A program made the position numbers and the translations under genes. Shown here piece by piece: positions 7,501 to 12,976 of a stretch of DNA of 12,976 nt. The stretch spans positions 1-12,976 of the forward strand of contig JAUXST010000273.1 in the NCBI GenBank assembly GCA_030679805.1, given 5' to 3'. Within the stretch, counting starts at the first letter, position 1. Each line of letters begins with the position of its first letter. This DNA comes from Reyranella sp. GTDB lineage: Bacteria; Pseudomonadota; Alphaproteobacteria; Reyranellales; Reyranellaceae. Below the pieces are notes generated by a model that ran no database searches, was not told the origin of the DNA, and saw nothing but the letters and a program-made list of their open reading frames with translations.

Positions 7501-8976
7501 ATGGAAGCGAGCAGGGCAGGAGCGGATGGGCTGACGCCGGAACAGGCGGTTGATCGCCTTCAGGACATCCACGTCGCTGCCAGCGACGCGCTGCGAGCGG
7601 CGCTGGCGCGCTACACCACGTCGGGAATTGCCCCTTCAGCCGAGGAAAGGGCCCAGTTTCGCTATCCCGAACTGCGCGTCGACTGGAAGCCGTCGGGAGG
7701 CGTTCGATTCACCCGTCGGGCGTGGGCGAAATTCCAGGCACCGGGCCTCTATTCTACAACGGTGACGCAGCCTGCGTTCTTTCGCCGGTACCTGCTCGAG
7801 CAGCTTCACCCGTTGGCGGAGGAGTTCGGCGCCAGGATCGAGGTCGGCAGCAGCGATCAGGAGATTCCGTATCCCTTCGTCACCGAGGAAGGCGACGAAT
7901 TCATTCGCGGCGATCTTTCCGTGGCCGATCTGGCACGGCATTTCCCGACGCCGGTCCTAGCCAATGTCGGCGATGAGATCGCCGACGGCGCCTGGGCCTT
8001 CGAGGCGGGGAAGCCCCGGCCGCTGGCGCTTTTCGATGCCGTGCGGGTCGACTTTTCGCTGCGGCGGCTGACCCACTACACGGGGACCGATTGGCGGACC
8101 ATCCAGCCCTGGATCCTCTTCACCAACTACCAGCGCTACGTCGACCATTTCGTGGAAAGGGCGATTGAGGAGTTGGCCACGCCCGACAGCCCCTACACGC
8201 AACTCGTGCTGCCCGGCGGAAGTGTCATCCGACGCGGTGACGATGCAGCGGCGGCGCGTGCCGCCCTCGCCGCCGCGCCGTGGCATCGCTTCCAGATGCC
8301 GGCCTACAACCTGATGCGATCCGACCTCCGCGGCGGCATAACACTGGTCAACATCGGGGTCGGTCCCTCCAATGCAAAGAATGCGACCGACCACCTGGCG
8401 GTGTTGCGTCCGCATTGCTGGCTGATGATCGGCCACTGCGGCGGCCTGCGGCAGTCGCAGACGATCGGCGACTACGTGCTGGCCCATGCCTATATGCGGC
8501 GAGACCGGATCCTCGACGATCTCGTGCCGCCGGAGGTGCCCGTGCCGGCCTTGGCTGAAGTCCAGGTCGCCCTGCAGAGAGCCGCTGAACGCGTCATGGG
8601 CGAACGCGGCGATGCGCTGAAACGCCGGCTGCGGACGGGCACTGTCGTGACATATGACGACCGCAATTGGGAGTTTCGTTGGTCCCAGGAGCGCCGGCGC
8701 ATCAACCAGGGGCGGGCGATCGCTGTCGACATGGAGAGTGCCACCCTGGCCACCCAGGGCTACCGCCTGCGGGTACCGTACGGAACGCTGCTGTGCGTTT
8801 CCGACAAGCCGCTGCATGGCGAGATCAAGCTTCCCGGGGCGGCGACGCGCTTCTATCAGAAGGCAGTCGGCGAGCATTTGCGGATCGGCTGGGAAACCAT
8901 CGAGCTGCTGCGCGATGAACTCGGCACGCTGCACTCGCGCAAACTTCGTAGTTTCGACGAGCCTCCGTTCAGATGA
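7501..8976 (+). CDS. amn: AMP nucleosidase
   Basis: A 491-residue cytoplasmic enzyme that cleaves AMP to adenine and ribose 5-phosphate in purine salvage and adenylate control; E. coli Amn is of similar length. The N-terminal AMN-specific domain (about 1-190) includes WKPSGGVRFTRRAWAKFQ and YSTTVTQPAFFRRYLLEQL. The C-terminal half is a nucleoside phosphorylase fold: NIGVGPSNAKNATDHLAVL, then MIGHCGG, the ribose-binding VDMESAT (M411-E412), and SDKPLHGEIK with D435 in the purine-binding position. ATG 7501 follows a GGGGGA ribosome-binding site at a usual distance. The 60-bp gap after the EipB pair shows no clear promoter or terminator, so cotranscription is possible. The end lies 9 bp from the convergent tetR-like gene. 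E. coli Amn is allosterically regulated by ATP and phosphate; this is family knowledge only. Confidence 0.96.
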   Translation: MEASRAGADGLTPEQAVDRLQDIHVAASDALRAALARYTTSGIAPSAEERAQFRYPELRVDWKPSGGVRFTRRAWAKFQAPGLYSTTVTQPAFFRRYLLEQLHPLAEEFGARIEVGSSDQEIPYPFVTEEGDEFIRGDLSVADLARHFPTPVLANVGDEIADGAWAFEAGKPRPLALFDAVRVDFSLRRLTHYTGTDWRTIQPWILFTNYQRYVDHFVERAIEELATPDSPYTQLVLPGGSVIRRGDDAAAARAALAAAPWHRFQMPAYNLMRSDLRGGITLVNIGVGPSNAKNATDHLAVLRPHCWLMIGHCGGLRQSQTIGDYVLAHAYMRRDRILDDLVPPEVPVPALAEVQVALQRAAERVMGERGDALKRRLRTGTVVTYDDRNWEFRWSQERRRINQGRAIAVDMESATLATQGYRLRVPYGTLLCVSDKPLHGEIKLPGAATRFYQKAVGEHLRIGWETIELLRDELGTLHSRKLRSFDEPPFR

Positions 8977-8985
8977 AAGGCGGCC

Positions 8986-9543
8986 TCATGCCGGCGTCCG
9001 CCGCTTATCCTTCGACATGGCCGCGCGTGCGAGTTCGTCGAGGAGGCGTCGTCGATCCGCCTGGTCGAGCCTGGCCGAGGACAGGATGAAGCCCAGGTAG
9101 GCCCAGTAGAGAAGGCGGACCCGCGTCGGCGCAACGTCGGGTGCGACGCCGGCCTCGCCCAGCAGCTTTTCGATATAGACGAGGCGGCGCAGGTCGACTG
9201 CCTCGACCATGGTTCTTGCCCGGGGATCGGCGGTCGCCCAGCTCCGCACCGCGCGCTCGAGGCGGGTGTCGGCGCGGAAGGCGCGATCGAGCAGGGACTC
9301 CAGCCGGTTCTCGGCCGTGCCGTCGACTTCTCGGACGACATTCTCGTAGGCGATCTCGCGCCAGCGGTGCAGGACGGCGGCGTGGAACGCGCCGACATCG
9401 GCAAAATGCCAGTAGAAGCTGCCGCGCGAGACGCCGAGCGCCTTCGACAGGGTATCGGCCTTGAGGGCGGTGAAGCCCGTCTTGGCCAGCGCCTTCAGGC
9501 CGGCATTTACCCAGTCGCGGGACGTCAAACGATCGTCGGTCAT
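8986..9543 (-). CDS. TetR/AcrR-family transcriptional regulator
   Basis: A 185-residue DNA-binding regulator. The N-terminal helix-turn-helix is clear: GLKALAKTGFTALKADTLSKALGVSRGSFYWHF, with the family-typical YWHF at the end of the recognition helix and a following AFHAAVLHRW helix. The C-terminal ligand domain (about 65-175) is alpha-helical and includes LLYWAYLGFILSSARLD; its inducer cannot be deduced. The frame is open to 9675, but ATG 9543 gives the normal family start and leaves a compact intergenic region. That region holds two copies of one inverted repeat: one five bases upstream of this ATG, the other over the predicted start of the divergent membrane-protein transcript. Autorepression and control of the neighbour are therefore likely. 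The gene ends 9 bp from the convergent amn. Confidence 0.93.
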   Translation of the reverse strand: MTDDRLTSRDWVNAGLKALAKTGFTALKADTLSKALGVSRGSFYWHFADVGAFHAAVLHRWREIAYENVVREVDGTAENRLESLLDRAFRADTRLERAVRSWATADPRARTMVEAVDLRRLVYIEKLLGEAGVAPDVAPTRVRLLYWAYLGFILSSARLDQADRRRLLDELARAAMSKDKRRTPA

Positions 9544-9547
9544 GATT

Positions 9548-9565
9548 CCATACAGTAGTGTATTG
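9548..9565. promoter_or_regulatory. Predicted TetR operator O1
   Basis: CCATACA-GTAG-TGTATTG, an imperfect inverted repeat (one mismatch in 7-bp arms). It lies 5 bp upstream of the tetR-like ATG and overlaps the TTGACA -35 box of the opposite gene by three bases. Its left arm is identical to that of O2. Confidence 0.65.
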
Positions 9566-9591
9566 ACAGGCCCGATCTGGGGTACTATGTC
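9563..9591 (+). promoter_or_regulatory. Predicted promoter of the membrane-protein gene
   Basis: A perfect TTGACA (9563-9568) with a weak TATGTC (9586-9591) 17 bp downstream. TACTAT at 9583-9588 is another -10, but its spacer is short. The predicted start near 9597 falls inside operator O2. Confidence 0.5.
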
Positions 9592-9592
9592 A

Positions 9593-9610
9593 CCATACAG
9601 ATATGTATGG
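9593..9610. promoter_or_regulatory. Predicted TetR operator O2
   Basis: CCATACA-GATA-TGTATGG, a perfect 7-bp inverted repeat with a 4-bp centre, 45 bp from O1 start to start. It covers the predicted transcription start and abuts the GGAGG ribosome-binding site (9609-9613) of the membrane-protein gene. Binding here would block expression. Confidence 0.7.
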
Positions 9611-9619
9611 AGGCGGACA

Positions 9620-9970
9620 ATGCGCGATCTCGCGATGCAGGCGGCCGGTGGTATCGCCATTCTCACCGCCATCATTCACGGCGTTCTGGGCGAGACGAAG
9701 ATCTTTGCGCAGGCCCGGATCGAACCCGCTTGGATCAAACTTATGCTCCGCCTGATCTGGCAATGCGGGACCGTCGCCTGGGTGAGCTTCGGCGTTCTGC
9801 TCGTGGCGGCGCCATACATGGGGTCGGAGGCGGCCCGCCTCTGGATCGCCGGCGCAGCCGTCGGTGCATACGGCGTCGGCGCCATCAGCAATGCCTGGGT
9901 CACCCGTGGGCGCCATATCGGCTGGGTGGCAATGACGGCGGCGAGCGTGCTGGCCCTCGCCGGCGTCTAG
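9620..9970 (+). CDS. Small four-helix membrane protein controlled by the adjacent TetR regulator
   Basis: A 116-residue integral inner-membrane protein that I do not recognise as a named family. Four hydrophobic segments are visible, at about 7-23, 42-66, 72-90 and 99-115. The first loop is polar (GETKIFAQARIEPAWIK), and W38 plus the R44-IWQCG stretch at the start of helix 2 are notable. A longer frame begins at 9461 inside the tetR-like gene, but ATG 9620 follows GGAGG at the right distance and lies just after operator O2, so it is the true start. No catalytic motif is evident. Four short helices recall small efflux or membrane-stress proteins, but I cannot assign a function. Its TAG overlaps the stop of the convergent fructokinase gene in a shared CTAG. 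Confidence 0.85.
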   Translation: MRDLAMQAAGGIAILTAIIHGVLGETKIFAQARIEPAWIKLMLRLIWQCGTVAWVSFGVLLVAAPYMGSEAARLWIAGAAVGAYGVGAISNAWVTRGRHIGWVAMTAASVLALAGV

Positions 9971-10875
9971 GCTTCCGGCCACAGCCACGCGGCGCCGCGC
10001 ACGCCGCTCGAATCGCCGAACTTGGGCGGCATCAGCCTGGTGACGATGCTGTCGCGCTCGGAGAAGACGTAGCTCTTCCACAACTCGGGCACGCGGTCAT
10101 AGAGCTGCGTCATGCGCGACAGGCTGCCGCCGAGCACGATCGCGTCGGGGTCGAGGATATTGATGACGACCGAGAGCGCGCGGGCGAGGCGGTCGCAGTA
10201 GATCTCCATCTCGGCGGCCGCATCGGGGTCGCCTGCCAGCGCTGCCTCGGCGATCTCGGTCGCCTGCAGCGTCCGGCCCGTGCGCACGGCGAACAGACGC
10301 TGCAGCGCCGGCCCGCTCAGCCAGGTTTCAATGCAGCCAATGCCGCCGCAGTAGCAGCGGATGCCCGGCCGTTCGTCATCGTGGGGCAGGGGGAGCGCGT
10401 TGTGTCCCCATTCGCCGGCGATCGCCTGGGCGCCGGTGAGCGGCCAGCCGTCGATCACGATGCCGCCGCCCACGCCGGTGCCCAGGATCACGCCGAACAC
10501 GACCCTGCAGCCCGCCGCGGCGCCGTCGGCCGCCTCGGACACGGTGAGGCAATTGGCGTCGTTGGAGAGGCGCACCTCGTCGTGGCCGATCGCGCGTCGT
10601 AGATCCTTGTCGAGCGGATGGCCGTTCAGGCGGGTGGAGTTGGCGTTCTTGATCAGGCCCGTGGCCGGCGAAAGCGCCCCCGGATGGCCGATGCCGACGC
10701 GACAGTGCGCGCCGGCGCGCGCCTCGAGCGCACGCACCACGCCCGCCACCGCTTCGACCGTGGCGTCGTAGCTCTCCTGCGGCGTCGGCACGCGCAGCCG
10801 AGCACGCTCCGTGCCGTCGTCGCCCAGCACGATGCCTTCAATTTTGGTGCCGCCGAGGTCGATGCCGATCCGCAT
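9967..10875 (-). CDS. mak: ROK-family fructokinase
   Basis: A 302-residue cytoplasmic sugar kinase that likely makes fructose 6-phosphate from fructose and ATP. It closely resembles E. coli Mak (YajF) along its length: MRIGIDLGGTK with the phosphate-binding DxGGT (D6), IKNANSTRLNG, the catalytic-base region SNDANC (D106), GTGVGGG, GEWGHN with H158, the zinc motif CYCGGIGCIE (C174, C176, C181), VVINILDPDAIVLGG, and the ending GDSSGVRGAAWLWPEA. ROK zinc is normally bound by this His and three Cys, all present. The ATG at 10875 starts 5 bp after the stop of the upstream amidase gene, with an AGGAC ribosome-binding site overlapping that stop, so the two form an operon. Substrate choice among ROK sugars (fructose, mannose, N-acetylglucosamine) is inferred from the Mak likeness. 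Confidence 0.93.
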   Translation of the reverse strand: MRIGIDLGGTKIEGIVLGDDGTERARLRVPTPQESYDATVEAVAGVVRALEARAGAHCRVGIGHPGALSPATGLIKNANSTRLNGHPLDKDLRRAIGHDEVRLSNDANCLTVSEAADGAAAGCRVVFGVILGTGVGGGIVIDGWPLTGAQAIAGEWGHNALPLPHDDERPGIRCYCGGIGCIETWLSGPALQRLFAVRTGRTLQATEIAEAALAGDPDAAAEMEIYCDRLARALSVVINILDPDAIVLGGSLSRMTQLYDRVPELWKSYVFSERDSIVTRLMPPKFGDSSGVRGAAWLWPEA

Positions 10876-10880
10876 GAGTC

Positions 10881-11975
10881 CTACTTGGATGTAGCCGGAA
10901 GGAACTTGAACGGTTCGGACGGCTTGAAGTTACTAGAAACCTCGCCGGAGAAGACCTCGCCGTTCTGGATCGTGAGCTTCTTGACGGGCGCGCCGGGCTT
11001 GAGGTCGAGCTTGGCGAGCGAGACCCAGAAGGTGTTCGGGCGCGTGGCCGAGTCGAAGTAGTAGACGAGGTTCTTCTGGTCCGAGACGGTGCGCCAGAGA
11101 GTCGAGGAGATGTTGGGTTCGTTGGGCGTGGTCATGCCCAAGGGTACGCTGACGGCGCGCTGCACGCTCATGACGCTCGCTACCGCCTGGTAGGCAAAGG
11201 ACTGGTCCGGAACGCTCTTGATGAAGTTCTTGTCGATCTTCTTGGGGATCGCGCTCAGCAGGAACGAGGCGCGCACGAAGCGGTCGGCGGCACGGGCGGT
11301 GCCGGGCAGGAAGGTCGTGCCGCCAATGCCCTTCCAATAATCGTCGAGAACCAACTGCTGATCGTAGCTTGGCGAGTTGGTCATCACGGTGTAGCGCTTG
11401 TTGTGATGGATCACGAGCTTGCCGCCGAGGTACTCGAAGATCGCCGAATCGCCTGACGCATCGGAGATTGCGAGGTGAAGTGCGGCGGGCGAGCCATCCG
11501 GCAGCTGCGGCGCCAGCAAGTTGAACGGCTCCGGGCGCAAGGCCCCGACCGCCTCGGCGACCGTGGCGTAGTTGTCGAGCACGAACTGCGGCCAGGCCGC
11601 GATGGAAAGGTTGGGGCGGCCCTCGCTCGCAGCGCCGTAGTCAGATTCGGCGAGATAGAGCATGTTGGCGACCAGGCCCTTTTCGTTCATGCCGTCGGTG
11701 CTGCCGGCTTCGTAGCCGGAGACCACGACGCTGCCGTATTTCGAGGTCCATTCGATGGATTTCGGTCCGGCAGCGCCGTTGCGCTTCAGGCCAGCCGGGA
11801 AGACCCACAGATTGGACTGCATGTCCTCCTGCCAGTCCATGTTGCGCCCGGTGATGACGGTGTTGTCGGCGCCGACATAGAGCGTGCGCGTGCAGGCGAT
11901 GGCCGTGCCGATCGCCGATGCCGCCAGCACGGCAGACGACAGCAGGATGGCCATGAACTTCGAATGACGTTGCAT
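10881..11975 (-). CDS. Exported Ntn-type amidase (choloylglycine hydrolase/penicillin V acylase family)
   Basis: A 364-residue linear amide C-N hydrolase (peptidase family C59). The signal peptide covers residues 1-27 (basic MQRHSKF, then a hydrophobic stretch to GTAIA). Cleavage there exposes C28 of CTRTLYVGADN, the N-terminal nucleophile. Other family positions are present: R44-N45-M46-D47-W48, GMNEKGLVANM (N97), TNSPSYDQQ (N200) and an arginine cluster R232/R235. Substrates in the family include bile salts, penicillin V and N-acyl homoserine lactones; the sequence does not choose among them, but a periplasmic location fits Gram-negative acylases. The frame continues upstream to 12944 without a stop, but ATG 11975 follows AGGAGGA (11981-11987) and begins the signal peptide. 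The gene is followed after 5 bp by the fructokinase gene and is divergent from the MFS transporter. Confidence 0.92.
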   Translation of the reverse strand: MQRHSKFMAILLSSAVLAASAIGTAIACTRTLYVGADNTVITGRNMDWQEDMQSNLWVFPAGLKRNGAAGPKSIEWTSKYGSVVVSGYEAGSTDGMNEKGLVANMLYLAESDYGAASEGRPNLSIAAWPQFVLDNYATVAEAVGALRPEPFNLLAPQLPDGSPAALHLAISDASGDSAIFEYLGGKLVIHHNKRYTVMTNSPSYDQQLVLDDYWKGIGGTTFLPGTARAADRFVRASFLLSAIPKKIDKNFIKSVPDQSFAYQAVASVMSVQRAVSVPLGMTTPNEPNISSTLWRTVSDQKNLVYYFDSATRPNTFWVSLAKLDLKPGAPVKKLTIQNGEVFSGEVSSNFKPSEPFKFLPATSK

Positions 11976-11980
11976 CACAG

Positions 11981-11987
11981 TCCTCCT
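11981..11987 (-). promoter_or_regulatory. Ribosome-binding site of the Ntn amidase gene
   Basis: AGGAGGA on the minus strand, five bases before the ATG at 11975. It decides the start within a much longer open frame. Confidence 0.8.
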
Positions 11988-12007
11988 GTTCCGGTGGTCG
12001 GGTGGGC

Positions 12008-12035
12008 ATTCTAGACGGCAAGGGACGAACGGCAA
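12008..12035 (-). promoter_or_regulatory. Predicted promoter of the amidase-fructokinase operon
   Basis: On the minus strand, TTGCCG (12035-12030), 16 bp, then TAGAAT (12013-12008). The predicted start is near 12001, giving a leader of about 26 bases that contains the strong ribosome-binding site. The divergent MFS gene starts 52 bp beyond the -35 box. Confidence 0.55.
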
Positions 12036-12086
12036 TCGAGGCGATATCCTCCTCCACGGCGGACATCGATGGGAGAAGACGCGGCG

Positions 12087-12976
12087 ATGGCGAAGAGTGG
12101 GGCAGGCGGACCTTGGCGAAAGCGCCCGTCGACCGTGCTCTGGATGCTGTCGCTCGGCCAGCTCGTCTCGTGGGGCCTTGTCTACTACACCTTTCCCCTG
12201 TTCGTCGTGCCGATGACGCAGGAACTCGGCTGGTCGCGCAGCGCCATGTTCGGCGCGCTCTCGGCTGGCCTGCTGGTCGCCGGCCTCTGTTCCATTCCGG
12301 TCGGCGCCTGGATCGACCGCGGGCACGGCCGCAAGCTGATGACCGGCGGATCGCTGCTGGCCGCCGTCCTGCTTCTCGTCTGGTCGCGCACCGACTCGCT
12401 GCCGGTCTTCTATGCGCTGTGGATCGGCCTCGGCATCTGCCAGGCGGTGATCCTCTACGAGCCCGCCTTCGCCGTGATCACGCGGGTCTATGGGCCGCGC
12501 TACAAGCAGGCGATCCTGCTGATGACCTTCCTGGGCGGCCTCGCCAGCACCTTCGGCATTCCCTTCAGTCAGCTCCTGATCGAACGGATCGGCTGGCGCC
12601 CGACGCTGGAAGTCCTGGCCGCGATCATGGCGGCCGTCGCCGTCATGCACTGGCTGTTCGTGCCCGGGCCGCGGGAGGAGGCGGTCCCGATCGCGGCGCC
12701 GACTCCGCCTGCGGAGGGGACCATCAAGAAGAGCCCGCTGGCCGCCGCCGTGCGCGTGCCGGCCTTCTGGGGCCTCGTGGTCGCGTTCGCCGGTTACGGT
12801 TTGGCTTTCTCCGCCATGAGCTTCCACCTGATCCCGCTGCTCGACGACCGCGGCGTACCGATCGCCGTGGTGATGGCCATCAGCGCGCTGATAGGCCCGA
12901 TGCAGGTCGTCGGCCGGGTGCTGCTGATGGCGGGCCAGCGCCACATCACCACCATCCAGCTCGGCGCGCTGATCTA
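12087..12976 (+). CDS. MFS transporter, 5' part only
   Basis: The first 296 residues of a major facilitator superfamily permease; the frame is open at the window end, so the C-terminal helices are missing. About eight membrane segments are visible, starting with VLWMLSLGQLVSWGLVYYTF. The loop between helices 2 and 3 carries MFS motif A as GAWIDRGHGRKLMTGG. A hydrophilic central loop (about 195-220, rich in Pro, Ala and Glu) separates the two halves as usual. ATG 12087 follows GGGAGA. An in-frame ATG at 12069 is also possible and would add six residues. The gene is divergent from the amidase operon with 111 bp between starts. The substrate cannot be inferred; uptake of a product or substrate of the amidase is only a guess from position. 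Confidence 0.9.
   Translation, partial: MAKSGAGGPWRKRPSTVLWMLSLGQLVSWGLVYYTFPLFVVPMTQELGWSRSAMFGALSAGLLVAGLCSIPVGAWIDRGHGRKLMTGGSLLAAVLLLVWSRTDSLPVFYALWIGLGICQAVILYEPAFAVITRVYGPRYKQAILLMTFLGGLASTFGIPFSQLLIERIGWRPTLEVLAAIMAAVAVMHWLFVPGPREEAVPIAAPTPPAEGTIKKSPLAAAVRVPAFWGLVVAFAGYGLAFSAMSFHLIPLLDDRGVPIAVVMAISALIGPMQVVGRVLLMAGQRHITTIQLGALI

Noticed and set aside
7957..8934. A 325-codon minus-strand frame
   Set aside because: It is antisense to the catalytic half of AMP nucleosidase and has no recognisable motif.
9544..9675. N-terminal extension of the TetR-like frame, and extension of the membrane-protein frame back to 9461
   Set aside because: Both cross the operator/promoter region and the opposing gene; family-typical starts with good context exist at 9543 and 9620.
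11976..12944. N-terminal extension of the amidase frame
   Set aside because: It runs antisense to the MFS transporter. The signal peptide and strong ribosome-binding site place the start at 11975.

Overview
The window is GC-rich, gene-dense chromosomal DNA, most likely from an alphaproteobacterium of the Rhodospirillales/Reyranella type. I infer this from three things: the order ppx - rnd - aspS, two adjacent EipB/DUF1849 periplasmic proteins (a family typical of Alphaproteobacteria), and the alphaproteobacterial style of the AspRS motifs. No rRNA, tRNA, CRISPR array, insertion sequence or phage gene was seen. Eleven real genes are supported. The first (ppx, 3' end) and the last (an MFS transporter, 5' end) are cut by the window edges. 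No stretch longer than 300 bases lacks a gene.

Layout. Bases 1-4073 are a housekeeping block: the C-terminal part of an exopolyphosphatase (+), RNase D (-), then aspartyl-tRNA synthetase (+) divergent from rnd. Bases 4074-5648 hold a small putative lipoprotein of unknown function (+) behind an A+T-rich promoter. It converges on and overlaps a D-2-hydroxyacid dehydrogenase of the glyoxylate/hydroxypyruvate reductase type (-). Bases 5762-8976 form a rightward run: two translationally coupled EipB-family envelope proteins, then AMP nucleosidase. Bases 8986-9970 are a divergent pair, a TetR-type regulator (-) and a four-helix membrane protein (+). Their 76-bp intergenic region carries two copies of one inverted repeat, which I read as the TetR operators. 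Bases 9967-11975 are a leftward two-gene unit: an exported Ntn-type (choloylglycine hydrolase/penicillin V acylase family) amidase, then a ROK-family fructokinase very like E. coli Mak. From 12087 a divergent MFS transporter runs off the end.

How it fits together. Most genes are ordinary central or nucleotide metabolism (polyphosphate, RNA 3'-end trimming, Asp/Asn-tRNA charging, glyoxylate reduction, AMP cleavage, fructose phosphorylation). The less ordinary parts are the duplicated EipB pair, the self-contained TetR/membrane-protein switch with paired operators, the unknown lipoprotein, and the very tight packing of four convergent gene pairs. I found no clear case for an entirely new multi-gene system. 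The TetR/operator/membrane-protein module and the EipB tandem are the best leads.
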